Shown here piece after piece: positions 24,700-32,031 of a stretch of DNA of 44,494 nucleotides. The stretch spans positions 1 to 44,494 of the forward strand of contig CAIKZH010000180.1 in assembly GCA_903831865.1 (NCBI GenBank), in the 5' to 3' direction. The DNA is from an uncultured Coriobacteriia bacterium (lineage in GTDB: Bacteria; Actinomycetota; Coriobacteriia; Anaerosomatales; PALSA-660). The notes beneath the pieces are model-generated. The model saw only the letters and a program-made list of their open reading frames with translations, had not been told where the DNA came from and did no database searches. The stretch's first letter is position 1. The number at the start of each line of letters is the position of its first letter. The translations under genes were made by a program, and so were the position numbers.

Positions 24700-25562
24700 C
24701 TCGCCACCAGCTTGTCGGCGCCGATGACCGCGGCGCTGAACGCCGCACAGCCGCACAGCCACAGCCAGTCGCGGCCTCGGGTCCGCAGCCGCACGATGGA
24801 GGGCCACGCTCCTGAATAGCCGCGGGCGAGCATGGCGTCGTAGACGTCGTCGGCAGTCTTGAGGGATTTGCGGGCGGTGAAGGCCATCCGCTCGACGACC
24901 CAACCGCGGGTCTCCGCTGTGCTGCCTTCTGAGAGCATGCGGCTCTCGCGGGCGAGATGAGTGCCCTCCACAGTACGCATGAGAGTGACGATCTGCTGCT
25001 GGGTCATGGCGAAGATGGCCACCACCACATCCGGCACGTGCCACGAAGTGAGCGCGCGCATGATGTCCGTCCAGCGTGTGGTCCACACGACGAGGAGCCC
25101 CACGCCCGCTCCGGCCGCGACCCGCGCCACCAGTCGGACAGCGATCGCGAGCCCGGGTGCGGTGATGGTCAGGGGCCCGAGGGTGACGAGCGCGCGGCCG
25201 GGCGTGAACCAGGAGGTCGCGGCCGGAGCGGCCAGCAGGACGGCGAAGAGGCCCGCTGACGCCCATACCCGCCGGACGAACGCTCCCACATCGACGCGGG
25301 ACGCCGCCGCGACGACCATCGTAGCCACGAACACCGCCGCGAGCACCCATACAGACCTCACGAGACTCGCTGTCACTGCGAGTGCGAGGACCGTCGTGAG
25401 TCTCACGCGAGGATCGAGGCTCTGCATGAGTCCCGGTCCCATGGCGAGGTCCTCGTTCTGCAGCAGCTCGCGCACTGCCCCACCGACGGCGTCGGCTGTA
25501 CGCCGCGCCACCGAACGCCGCCGCCCGTGCTCGTCGCCGATGTGTGCGAAGACCGGTATCAC
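24696..25562 (-). CDS. nikQ: Nickel/cobalt ECF transporter transmembrane protein (CbiQ/NikQ)
   Basis: This protein of about 288 residues has the CbiQ layout: LDPRVRLTTVLALAVTASL near residue 50, several membrane helices, and the coupling-helix motif TRWTDIMRALTSWHVPDVVV, followed by MTQQQIVTLMRTVEGTHLAR and a second Ala-Arg-Gly motif (DAMLARGYSG) that contacts the ATPases. It starts with GTG inside the stop codon of nikMN (GTGA) and overlaps nikO in the same way, so the whole transporter is one coupled unit. Confidence 0.92.
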   Translation of the reverse strand: MIPVFAHIGDEHGRRRSVARRTADAVGGAVRELLQNEDLAMGPGLMQSLDPRVRLTTVLALAVTASLVRSVWVLAAVFVATMVVAAASRVDVGAFVRRVWASAGLFAVLLAAPAATSWFTPGRALVTLGPLTITAPGLAIAVRLVARVAAGAGVGLLVVWTTRWTDIMRALTSWHVPDVVVAIFAMTQQQIVTLMRTVEGTHLARESRMLSEGSTAETRGWVVERMAFTARKSLKTADDVYDAMLARGYSGAWPSIVRLRTRGRDWLWLCGCAAFSAAVIGADKLVAR

Positions 25563-26572
25563 GACGGCTCCTCGTCGTCAGTCGGGACCGGAGACGCGTC
25601 GTCGCGCCTGCTCAGCGCGATCCCGACGAGCCAGACGATCGCCGCGATGAGCGCCGCCCCCGTGAGGGCGGCCGCGACATAGCCCACGACGGGGTCCTTG
25701 ATGAAGGCAGGCGCGTAGTCAGGCATCGCGGCGGTCCAGGCCCCGCTCATCCTCTGCAGCCCCGCGGGCATGTAGCCGACCATCCCCTTCACGGCCGCCG
25801 GGGCCCACTCCCCCCATGCGGAGCCGGAGGCGAGCAGGCCGACGGGCGTGAGCAGGATGAGCGCCCCGAGTCCCGCCCACAGCCACGTGAGCGGTCTCGA
25901 GGCGGGTCTCATCGCGACGAGCGCCGGGTCCGACCTCGCCAGAGCGGCGACGACGCCCATGGTCACCGCGGCTTCGAGGAGTCCGACGACCAGGTGCGTC
26001 ACAGCCATCGACGGGACCGCGACCGCGAGCGAGTAGGGCGCATAGAGGGCGTGTCCGGCCGCGTCGTGCGCGAGCAGAGGCTGGAGGCCGAACTCGATGC
26101 CGGCCGAGATCGACGCGGCGACGAGGCCCAGATAGGCCCCCAAGCCGGAGGCGGCGATCTTGCGTCTGAGGCTCGGCGCCGGACCGGAGACGAGTCGGTA
26201 GATGGCGAAGCCGACGAAGGGCATGACGACCGCCATGTTGAGGCAGTTGGCGCCGATGGCGGTGATCCCGCCGTCCCCGAACGCGAGGGCCTGGATGACG
26301 ATCGCTGTGGAGACCGAGAGGCATGCGGCCCAGGGCCCCAGCAGCACGGCGATCAGGACAGCCCCGACGGCGTGCGCCGTCGTGCCTCCGAAGACCGGGA
26401 CGTTGAACATCATGAGGACGAAGGAGAACGCCGCGCCCAGGGCCATCAGAGGGACCTGCCGGGACTTCAACGTCCGCCGGACCCTTGACGCCGCGGCGGC
26501 CCAGACGGGAAGGATCGCGACGTCGATCACCGCGTAGGTCTGCGGGCCGAGATAGCCGTCCGGGATATGCAC
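25559..26572 (-). CDS. nikMN: Nickel/cobalt ECF substrate-specific component, NikM-NikN fusion
   Basis: The 337-residue product begins with MHIPDGYL; in structurally studied NikM/CbiM proteins the N terminus and His2 bind the metal. The second conserved histidine is H67 in FGGTTAHAVG. About seven helices form the CbiM part (residues 1-215). The remaining C-terminal part has a membrane helix, a periplasmic-type loop (YMPAGLQRMSGAWTAAMPDY) and a last helix, matching the fused NikN/PDGLE-like domain. It imports Ni2+ (or Co2+) together with NikQ and NikO. It lies 10 bases downstream of nikR. Confidence 0.92.
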   Translation of the reverse strand: MHIPDGYLGPQTYAVIDVAILPVWAAAASRVRRTLKSRQVPLMALGAAFSFVLMMFNVPVFGGTTAHAVGAVLIAVLLGPWAACLSVSTAIVIQALAFGDGGITAIGANCLNMAVVMPFVGFAIYRLVSGPAPSLRRKIAASGLGAYLGLVAASISAGIEFGLQPLLAHDAAGHALYAPYSLAVAVPSMAVTHLVVGLLEAAVTMGVVAALARSDPALVAMRPASRPLTWLWAGLGALILLTPVGLLASGSAWGEWAPAAVKGMVGYMPAGLQRMSGAWTAAMPDYAPAFIKDPVVGYVAAALTGAALIAAIVWLVGIALSRRDDASPVPTDDEEPS

Positions 26573-26582
26573 AGCCGGGAGC

Positions 26583-27002
26583 CTAGAAGTCCCGGCCGTG
26601 GGTCGTCGTCACGAGCTTGCCGTGCTTGACGCCCTTTGTGCCGAGCAGGCCGTCGGCGATGTCCCGCACCTGTTCGGCCGTGCCCTTCACGACGACGACC
26701 TCAAGGCAGTTGTGCGCGTCGAGATGCACGTGCATCGATGAGATGATGTTCTCGAAGTGGGCGTGTTGAAGAGCGTCGAGCTTGTCCGAGAGGTCCGAGG
26801 CGTGATGGTCGAATACCATGGTCACCGTGCCCACGACCTCTTCGGGGCTCTCCTCCCATTCGGCGTCCACAAGCGCGTCGCGCACGAGGTCTCGCACGGC
26901 CTCGGAGCGGTTCACGGCCATGCCGCGCCGAGCCACCAGCGCGTCGAAGCGGGCGAGAAGGTCCTCGTCCATGGCCACGCCGAACCGGACGACCTTGCTC
27001 AC
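26583..27002 (-). CDS. nikR: Nickel-responsive regulator NikR
   Basis: This 139-residue protein has an N-terminal ribbon-helix-helix ([19 protein letters not shown], then [14 protein letters not shown]) and a C-terminal ACT-like regulatory domain. The four nickel ligands are conserved with correct spacing: H80, H91, H93 and C99 (equivalent to E. coli H76, H87, H89 and C95) within [16 protein letters not shown]. It senses nickel and represses uptake genes. As first gene of the leftward nickel/hyp unit it probably regulates its own operon. A candidate operator lies just upstream at 27033-27059. Confidence 0.96.
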   Translation of the reverse strand: MSKVVRFGVAMDEDLLARFDALVARRGMAVNRSEAVRDLVRDALVDAEWEESPEEVVGTVTMVFDHHASDLSDKLDALQHAHFENIISSMHVHLDAHNCLEVVVVKGTAEQVRDIADGLLGTKGVKHGKLVTTTHGRDF

Positions 27003-27032
27003 GCCGACCCCTCTCGCGACCGCGGATCACCG

Positions 27033-27059
27033 GTGGCACGAACTGGGGGAACGTAGCAC
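27033..27059 (-). promoter_or_regulatory. Candidate NikR operator upstream of nikR
   Basis: On the + strand, GTGGCAC (27033-27039) and GTAGCAC (27053-27059) form an imperfect inverted repeat with a 13-base spacer, 31 to 57 bases before the nikR start codon. From memory, the Geobacter NikR site is GTGTTAC-N13/14-GTAACAC; this sequence matches 5 of 7 and 6 of 7 half-site positions with the same spacing. The position fits autoregulation of the nikR-nikMN-nikQ-nikO-hyp unit. Confidence 0.5.
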
Positions 27060-27091
27060 ACGGCCCGGGACCGAACAAGTCCCGGGCCGTG
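27059..27091 (-). terminator. Strong hairpin between the small hypothetical gene and nikR
   Basis: CACGGCCCGGGAC (27059-27071) and GTCCCGGGCCGTG (27079-27091) form a perfect 13-bp stem with a 7-base loop. Read leftward, it follows the stop of the small gene at 27125 by about 34 bases, so it most likely ends the trxB-trxA transcript. Its left edge touches the candidate NikR site. Only a weak U-rich run follows. Confidence 0.75.
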
Positions 27092-27124
27092 CATGCAGTC
27101 AGATGGCGCCGGTGCCTCTCGGCG

Positions 27125-27376
27125 TCAGAGAAGCTCCACGGTGACGTCCGGTGAGGGCGCAGCGTCCTCGAGACCCGCGAGCGCCGCGTCGAGCTTGGCT
27201 CGCACCTCGCCCAGCATGACGTTCGCCTGCGCCAAGTCGACGCTGGACGCATGCTTCTTGCCGTGGTCACACAGATGGTGCAGCTGCTCCAGCCACTGCT
27301 GTGTCATCGCGACCGCGTCGTCGACCTGTCCTATCGAGATCCGCATCTGCGGGATGTTGATGCCGCTCTCACACAC
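27125..27376 (-). CDS. Small hypothetical helical protein
   Basis: The predicted product of 83 residues starts with GTG and is preceded by a moderate ribosome-binding site (gaaggga). It is hydrophilic and helical (DDAVAMTQQWLEQLHHLC, then ANVMLGEVRAKLDAALAGLE), with two cysteines (C2 and C36), and is acidic at the C terminus. I do not recognise a family. It lies 33 bases downstream of trxA and before a strong hairpin, so it looks like the last gene of the trx transcript. An alternative start at the internal Met of PQMRISIG would give a shorter protein. Confidence 0.6.
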   Translation of the reverse strand: MCESGINIPQMRISIGQVDDAVAMTQQWLEQLHHLCDHGKKHASSVDLAQANVMLGEVRAKLDAALAGLEDAAPSPDVTVELL

Positions 27377-27409
27377 GATGGGCCGTCCCTTCGCTGGTCT
27401 TGGCCGGCC

Positions 27410-27739
27410 TCAGCCGATCCACTCCTGCAGCTCCTGCTCGATCTTCTTCTTGGGATTCGCGCCGACGAGCCGCTTGACCACGGCGCCGCCCGAGAAGACG
27501 AGCAGCGTGGGGATGGAGAGCACGTCGAACTTCATGGCGGTGTTCGGGTTGTCGTCGACGTTGAGCTTGCCGAACGCGATCTTGCCCTCGTGCTCCACCG
27601 CGAGCTCCGAGATCACGGGCTCCATCATGCGGCAGGGCGCACACCACGGCGCCCAGAAGTCGAGGACGAACGGGACCGCGCTTCCGATGACCGTCTGCTC
27701 GAACTCGGCATCGGTGACCGGTGTCACGAGATCGCTCAC
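27410..27739 (-). CDS. trxA: Thioredoxin
   Basis: The 109-residue product has the thioredoxin fold with active site WCAPC (C33, C36) in FVLDFWAPWCAPCRMMEPVI, followed by FGKLNVDDNPNTAMKFDVLS and the cis-proline segment IPTLLVFSGG. The GTG at 27739 is preferred over upstream in-frame ATGs (up to 27781) because GGGAGG lies seven bases before it and the extension is unlike thioredoxins. It is reduced by the adjacent TrxB, 50 bases upstream. Confidence 0.94.
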   Translation of the reverse strand: MSDLVTPVTDAEFEQTVIGSAVPFVLDFWAPWCAPCRMMEPVISELAVEHEGKIAFGKLNVDDNPNTAMKFDVLSIPTLLVFSGGAVVKRLVGANPKKKIEQELQEWIG

Positions 27740-27789
27740 GTCGAGCCTCCCTTTCCCTCTCATCCGGGTCATTCGCATCACGGATGGTA

Positions 27790-28731
27790 CTACGAGAGCG
27801 TGCAGGCTCCCGATTCGATGTAGCGCAGCGCCTCGAACGCCGCCGTGGCGCCCTGGCCGGCTGCGGTGACCACCTGCTTCAGCGGCCTGTCCGTCACGTC
27901 ACCCGCCGCGAACAGCCCGGGCGCGGACGTGGCCATCGCCCCGTCCACCTTCACCCATCCACCGTCGGCCAGGTCGGCGACGCCCGCCACGAGGTCGCTC
28001 TGCGGGTGGACGCCGATGAACTCGAACACGCCGTCGACATCGAGGGTCTCGGCCGCCTCTCCCGCCGCCGTCTGGAGCACGAGGCCGACGACGCGGCCGT
28101 CCCGGCCGAGGATCTCCACGGGCACGCGGTCGCCGTGCGCCTCGATGCGTTCGTTGGCGAAGCAGCGCTCCTGGATGCAGCGGGTGGCGCGGAACTCGGA
28201 GCGGCGATGCACGACGTGGACGCGCTCGGCGAACTTGGTGAGGAAGGACGCCTCCTCGAGCGCCGCGTCGCCACCGCCCACAACGGCGACCGTCCTGCCC
28301 TTGAAGAAGGCACCGTCGCACGTGGCGCACCACGACACGCCGTGCCCGATGTGCTCCTCCTCGCCGGGGATGCCGAGTCTGCGCGGCGTGGCGCCTGTCG
28401 CGAAGATGACCGTACGCGCGACGGCCTCGTCTTCGCCGCTGACGAGGACCCAGCCACCGCTGTCCATGCGGAGCGCGTCGACGCGGGCGAAGGTGCGGAA
28501 CTCGGCGCCGAACTTCTCGGCCTGCGCGTGCATCAACTCCCCGAGGCGCGCGCCGTTGAGGCCTTCCGGCATGCCGGGGTAGTTCTCGACCCAGTCGGTC
28601 GTGATGATCTGTCCGCCCGGCAACCCGGACTCGAACACCACGGTGCGCGCTCGGGCCCGAGCCCCGTAGAGCGCCGCCGTGAGGCCGGCCGGTCCGCCTC
28701 CGATGACAGCGATGTCGATCGTCTCGCTCAC
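27790..28731 (-). CDS. trxB: Thioredoxin reductase
   Basis: The 313-residue flavoprotein has the FAD motif IAVIGGGPAGLTAALYGARA, the redox-active CATC (C135, C138) in GVSWCATCDG, an NAD(P)H-binding GGGDAALEEASFL and the C-terminal FAD motif GLFAAGDVTDRPLKQV. It transfers electrons from NADPH to thioredoxin. It starts with GTG within the stop of the PIN-TPR gene (GTGA overlap), so these genes are translationally coupled. In the nucleotide-binding half, HRRSEFRA fits NADPH preference. Confidence 0.95.
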   Translation of the reverse strand: MSETIDIAVIGGGPAGLTAALYGARARARTVVFESGLPGGQIITTDWVENYPGMPEGLNGARLGELMHAQAEKFGAEFRTFARVDALRMDSGGWVLVSGEDEAVARTVIFATGATPRRLGIPGEEEHIGHGVSWCATCDGAFFKGRTVAVVGGGDAALEEASFLTKFAERVHVVHRRSEFRATRCIQERCFANERIEAHGDRVPVEILGRDGRVVGLVLQTAAGEAAETLDVDGVFEFIGVHPQSDLVAGVADLADGGWVKVDGAMATSAPGLFAAGDVTDRPLKQVVTAAGQGATAAFEALRYIESGACTLS

Positions 28732-29858
28732 AGTCCGCTCCCACTCGTCCGGATCGTGACGCCGGCCGCGGCCGCCGCCTTCTTCACCTGCGCCAGCAGT
28801 GTCTGTGCCTGCGCGAGGATCGCCGACTGCTGAGGGTCGCCTCTGGTGAGGCTCTCGACCTTCTCGAGCCGGTCAGCCGCGTTCTGATACTGCTCGGGAG
28901 TGGTGTTCATGTAGAACATGCCGAGCACCAGGTTCGCGTTCACGTTCTGGGGGTTGCCCGCAAGGACTTCGCTGATCGTCTGGATGGCGAGGTCGGGCTT
29001 GTGCTCGCGGAAGTAGTCCGTCGCGAGCGAGACGCGCGCGTCGGTGTTGGACGGTGAGAGGGCCACGACCTGCTCCCAGTGCCTGATCGCGTAGGGCAGG
29101 TAGTTGATGTTCTGCTGCGAGAGCGTGTCGTAGACCGTCGCGAGCGCGATCAGGGTATCGGTGTCCTTCGGCGACGTCTGGAGCCGGAACAGGAAGCCGA
29201 GCACCTGCTGCTGCTCTACCGACAGCTGCTCCACGAACTCGGGCGGCAGAGCCGCCACCCCCGTCAGCTGCCTGCCGGGCGCGAACGGGCTGAACACGCT
29301 CAGGTAGACCACCGCCGCGAACACGGCGAGCGAGGAGGCGAGGATGGCCAGCGGGATGCGATAGCGCTGGAAGGGTCGGATGACGAATCTGCGCATGAAT
29401 CCGTCGTCGACCTCGAAACGCTCGACCCCGAGCCCGTTCGATTGCGCCTTGAGCAGCATGTTGAGGTCGTTCGTGACGACGGTGACTCCCGGCGCCCCGC
29501 CGTCGCGCAGCGTGATCGCGAGCGCGACGATGCGATCGTCGGTGTTGCGCGAGGAGAGCCCCGGAGGCATGACCTCACTGGTCAGACCCGCCACCCGCAG
29601 GGTGCTGCCACCGCCCACGTCGAGGCCCTCCTGCAGGCTGCCGAGCTCGGAGAACTCGAAGAGGACGCGGCTCACCTGGCGGCCCTTGTATCGCAGATCG
29701 GGATCGACGCGCGCCGTCTTCAGCTTGTCGATCTCCGAGAGGACCATCTCGGGGATGACGAGGTCCGCGTCGTGGAAGGTGGAGATCACCTCCGGCTGCG
29801 ACAGGAGCACGTTGGTGTCGATGACGAGCGTGCGTCTCGCGTCCACGTGCGGGCTCAC
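28728..29858 (-). CDS. Membrane-anchored PIN-domain protein with C-terminal TPR-like repeats
   Basis: Residues 10-150 form a PIN domain of the kind found in PhoH-associated or YlaK-type proteins. It starts TLVIDTNVLLSQPEV (D14), then SEIDKLK (E42), NTDDRIVALA (D107/D108) and VVTNDLNMLLKA (D131), so the acidic nuclease residues are present. A single membrane helix follows at about 167-189. Residues 200-365 are helical, with repeat-like segments (YAIRHWEQVVALSPSNTDAR, LAIQTISEVLAGNPQNVNAN) typical of tetratricopeptide repeats, probably outside the membrane. The GTG start opens directly on the PIN domain. The fusion is unusual; a cytoplasmic RNase tethered to an extracytoplasmic interaction domain is an inference. 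Confidence 0.75.
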   Translation of the reverse strand: MSPHVDARRTLVIDTNVLLSQPEVISTFHDADLVIPEMVLSEIDKLKTARVDPDLRYKGRQVSRVLFEFSELGSLQEGLDVGGGSTLRVAGLTSEVMPPGLSSRNTDDRIVALAITLRDGGAPGVTVVTNDLNMLLKAQSNGLGVERFEVDDGFMRRFVIRPFQRYRIPLAILASSLAVFAAVVYLSVFSPFAPGRQLTGVAALPPEFVEQLSVEQQQVLGFLFRLQTSPKDTDTLIALATVYDTLSQQNINYLPYAIRHWEQVVALSPSNTDARVSLATDYFREHKPDLAIQTISEVLAGNPQNVNANLVLGMFYMNTTPEQYQNAADRLEKVESLTRGDPQQSAILAQAQTLLAQVKKAAAAAGVTIRTSGSGL

Positions 29859-29956
29859 TTCAGTCGATGTCAGGGGTGCCGGTGCTGTTCGGATGCGGCG
29901 TGCCGGCGCTCGCCAAGTGTAGCGCGGCGGTGTGTCGCCGCGGCCGGAGAGCGGGT

Positions 29957-31915
29957 TCAGCCGCGGTCGTCCTCGGGCTCAGCGGCGGCGGCCGGCCGGC
30001 GCGCACGTCGCCAGATGATCGCCAGCAGCACAAGCATCAGGAGCAGGGCTGCCGCGATGATGACGATCCGGTCGAGTCCTGACGCCTGCACCGTTGTCGT
30101 CGTGACCGCGAGCCTGATGCCGTCCACGTAGGTCGAGATCGTGACCTGGCCGCGGAGCGCCGCGAGCAGGTCCACCGGGACGTAGAGGATGTTCTCGCCC
30201 GGCCGGAGCTTGGTGTAGGTGCGCGGGTGGGTGAGCTTGACCGTGGACGACGTCGCGCGGACCACGACGGAGAGGACCTTCGACGAGCGATTCGTGATGC
30301 TGACGGGCACCTTCCCGGCGCTGCCGGAAAGGACCAGTGGGGGCGCGTCGATCGTAGTGGACGACAGGATCCGGGACGCGATCCCGTCCGCCGCGGAGGC
30401 GTACGCCTCGCCTCGCGGGGCGAGGGCCCACGACCCGTCGGCGCCGGCCCAGCCCCTGCTCTCAGCCATGAACGCGTCGCTGAGCGCCTTGACGCCGTCC
30501 GGGTCACGCGGCCCCGCGGCGTCGACGAGGGCGCGGGCCCGCGTGACGGCGCGACCGACCTGGTCCCAGTAGCCGGCCGGGGCGGGCGAGGGCTCCCGGG
30601 GTCCGTCGGCGAAGCGTGCGGTGACGGCAGGTCGCACTGCGGCCGCGGTGGGCGCGTCGACGAGCCGGACCCAGGGCAGACGAGCCAGGCTCGACAGTGC
30701 GGGGGCGAGGCGCGACACGGACGCGGCACCCGGCCCCACGAGCAGCTCGATCACGAGAGGCGACCTTGCTCGGCGTGAGATGGAGCGTTCGTAGAGGCGC
30801 GCGGCCAAAGCCCCCGGCAGGCCGGGCTGCGCGACCTCGCGGGAGCCGACGCGATCGACGACCAGGGCGGTGAGTCCGATCTCGCGCGCGGACGATCCCG
30901 TGCCGCCGATGATGCGATACGGGACCGGGGTCACGGTCGAGGCGGTCGCGCGCAGGCAGGACTGGTCGGCGATGACGAATGTCACGCCTGACGATGGCAG
31001 CGCGTCGCCCGCCGCCGCGGTGACGACGTCGCCCAGGCCGGCCTCTCCGGTCGCCTCCGTGGCGGCGGTGCCCGGAAGCGTCGCGTCCGTGACGCCTCGC
31101 GCCCTGGACAGCTGGGCGGGAAGGTCGCGTGCCGTGCTGCCGATCTTCGCAAGGCCGACGAGGTCCGGGTCGGCGTAGGGGACTCGCAGGAAGGCGACGC
31201 CGGACGTGGCGGCGCGCGAGAGGGAGTCGAGCGCGGCGCTCGCGCTCTGCGCGGCAAGCGCCTCTCCCACGGGGGTGGATGTGGGCGTGTAGGTGGCGAG
31301 CGCCCGCCACTCGTCGAGCAGGTAGGGTGGCACCGCGACCGTGAGTCGAAGCTCGGGATGCTGCCAGGCGAGGTCGCCCAGAGCCGCCGCCTCGGTGCTC
31401 GCTGTGAGACCGTCATCGGACGGGATCCAGCTCCCGTCGGGTGCCCTCTGCGGCGCTCCGGTGACCCGGACCACGACCGACACGGGTGTCCGCGCGCCTC
31501 CGGTCTCGGTCACGACAAGATCGGCCGTCCTGGACAGCCCCGACCCGTCGCTTGCGAGCACGCTCGCGACGAGGCGGTACACGCCGGGGGCCAGGCGGCC
31601 TTCGGAAGGAGACCGTGCGAACGAGAACGCATACTCGACGGGGCGCAGCGCGGAGGCGCTTCTCGTGCGGCGCCAGACGATCCCGTCGGCCGCGTCGTAG
31701 AGAGTCATGCTGACCGTCGCCCGCGGCATGGACGATCTCATCCGCAGATGAAGCGTCATCGGCAGGCCCGAAGCCGGCCCCACCCACTGGGGGACCCCGA
31801 TGTCGGCGGACGAGAACGGGGTGCGTGGGCTGACGGCGAAGACGCTCGCCGGGGAGAGCATCGCGACGGCCGCGACGAGGATGAGTGCTGCGATGCGGGT
31901 GTGACGCAGTTGCAT
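29957..31915 (-). CDS. DUF6049-like secreted membrane-anchored protein
   Basis: The 652-residue product begins with a signal peptide ([21 protein letters not shown]) and ends with one membrane helix ([18 protein letters not shown]) and a basic, then acidic tail, so it is anchored with a large outer part. The C-terminal extracellular region ([19 protein letters not shown], then [20 protein letters not shown]) looks like an Ig-like domain. The layout resembles actinobacterial DUF6049 proteins, usually found near murJ and the envelope-regulating genes at oriC. That assignment is by overall architecture only. The ATG at 31915 opens on the signal peptide; an upstream GTG at 32005 would add a non-signal extension. 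It is divergent from lon. Confidence 0.65.
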   Translation of the reverse strand: MQLRHTRIAALILVAAVAMLSPASVFAVSPRTPFSSADIGVPQWVGPASGLPMTLHLRMRSSMPRATVSMTLYDAADGIVWRRTRSASALRPVEYAFSFARSPSEGRLAPGVYRLVASVLASDGSGLSRTADLVVTETGGARTPVSVVVRVTGAPQRAPDGSWIPSDDGLTASTEAAALGDLAWQHPELRLTVAVPPYLLDEWRALATYTPTSTPVGEALAAQSASAALDSLSRAATSGVAFLRVPYADPDLVGLAKIGSTARDLPAQLSRARGVTDATLPGTAATEATGEAGLGDVVTAAAGDALPSSGVTFVIADQSCLRATASTVTPVPYRIIGGTGSSAREIGLTALVVDRVGSREVAQPGLPGALAARLYERSISRRARSPLVIELLVGPGAASVSRLAPALSSLARLPWVRLVDAPTAAAVRPAVTARFADGPREPSPAPAGYWDQVGRAVTRARALVDAAGPRDPDGVKALSDAFMAESRGWAGADGSWALAPRGEAYASAADGIASRILSSTTIDAPPLVLSGSAGKVPVSITNRSSKVLSVVVRATSSTVKLTHPRTYTKLRPGENILYVPVDLLAALRGQVTISTYVDGIRLAVTTTTVQASGLDRIVIIAAALLLMLVLLAIIWRRARRPAAAAEPEDDRG

Positions 31916-32031
31916 GCGGCGGAAGTCCGAGCGGGAGGGTCGCGCGGGGCGCGGCAGGGTGGACGGGTACCATACAGAGGAGACTGGACCAGGACAGTAT
32001 CGCACCCACCCTCAAGGCGGAAGAGAAGTGT

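Noticed and set aside
27740-27781. Longer thioredoxin start with several ATG codons
   Set aside because: The GTG at 27739 has a well-placed GGGAGG, and the extension is basic and unlike thioredoxins.
31990-32020. HAIR/HspR heat-shock operator before lon
   Set aside because: Only one half-like CTCAAG is present at 32011-32016; the partner half CTTGAGT is absent at the proper distance.
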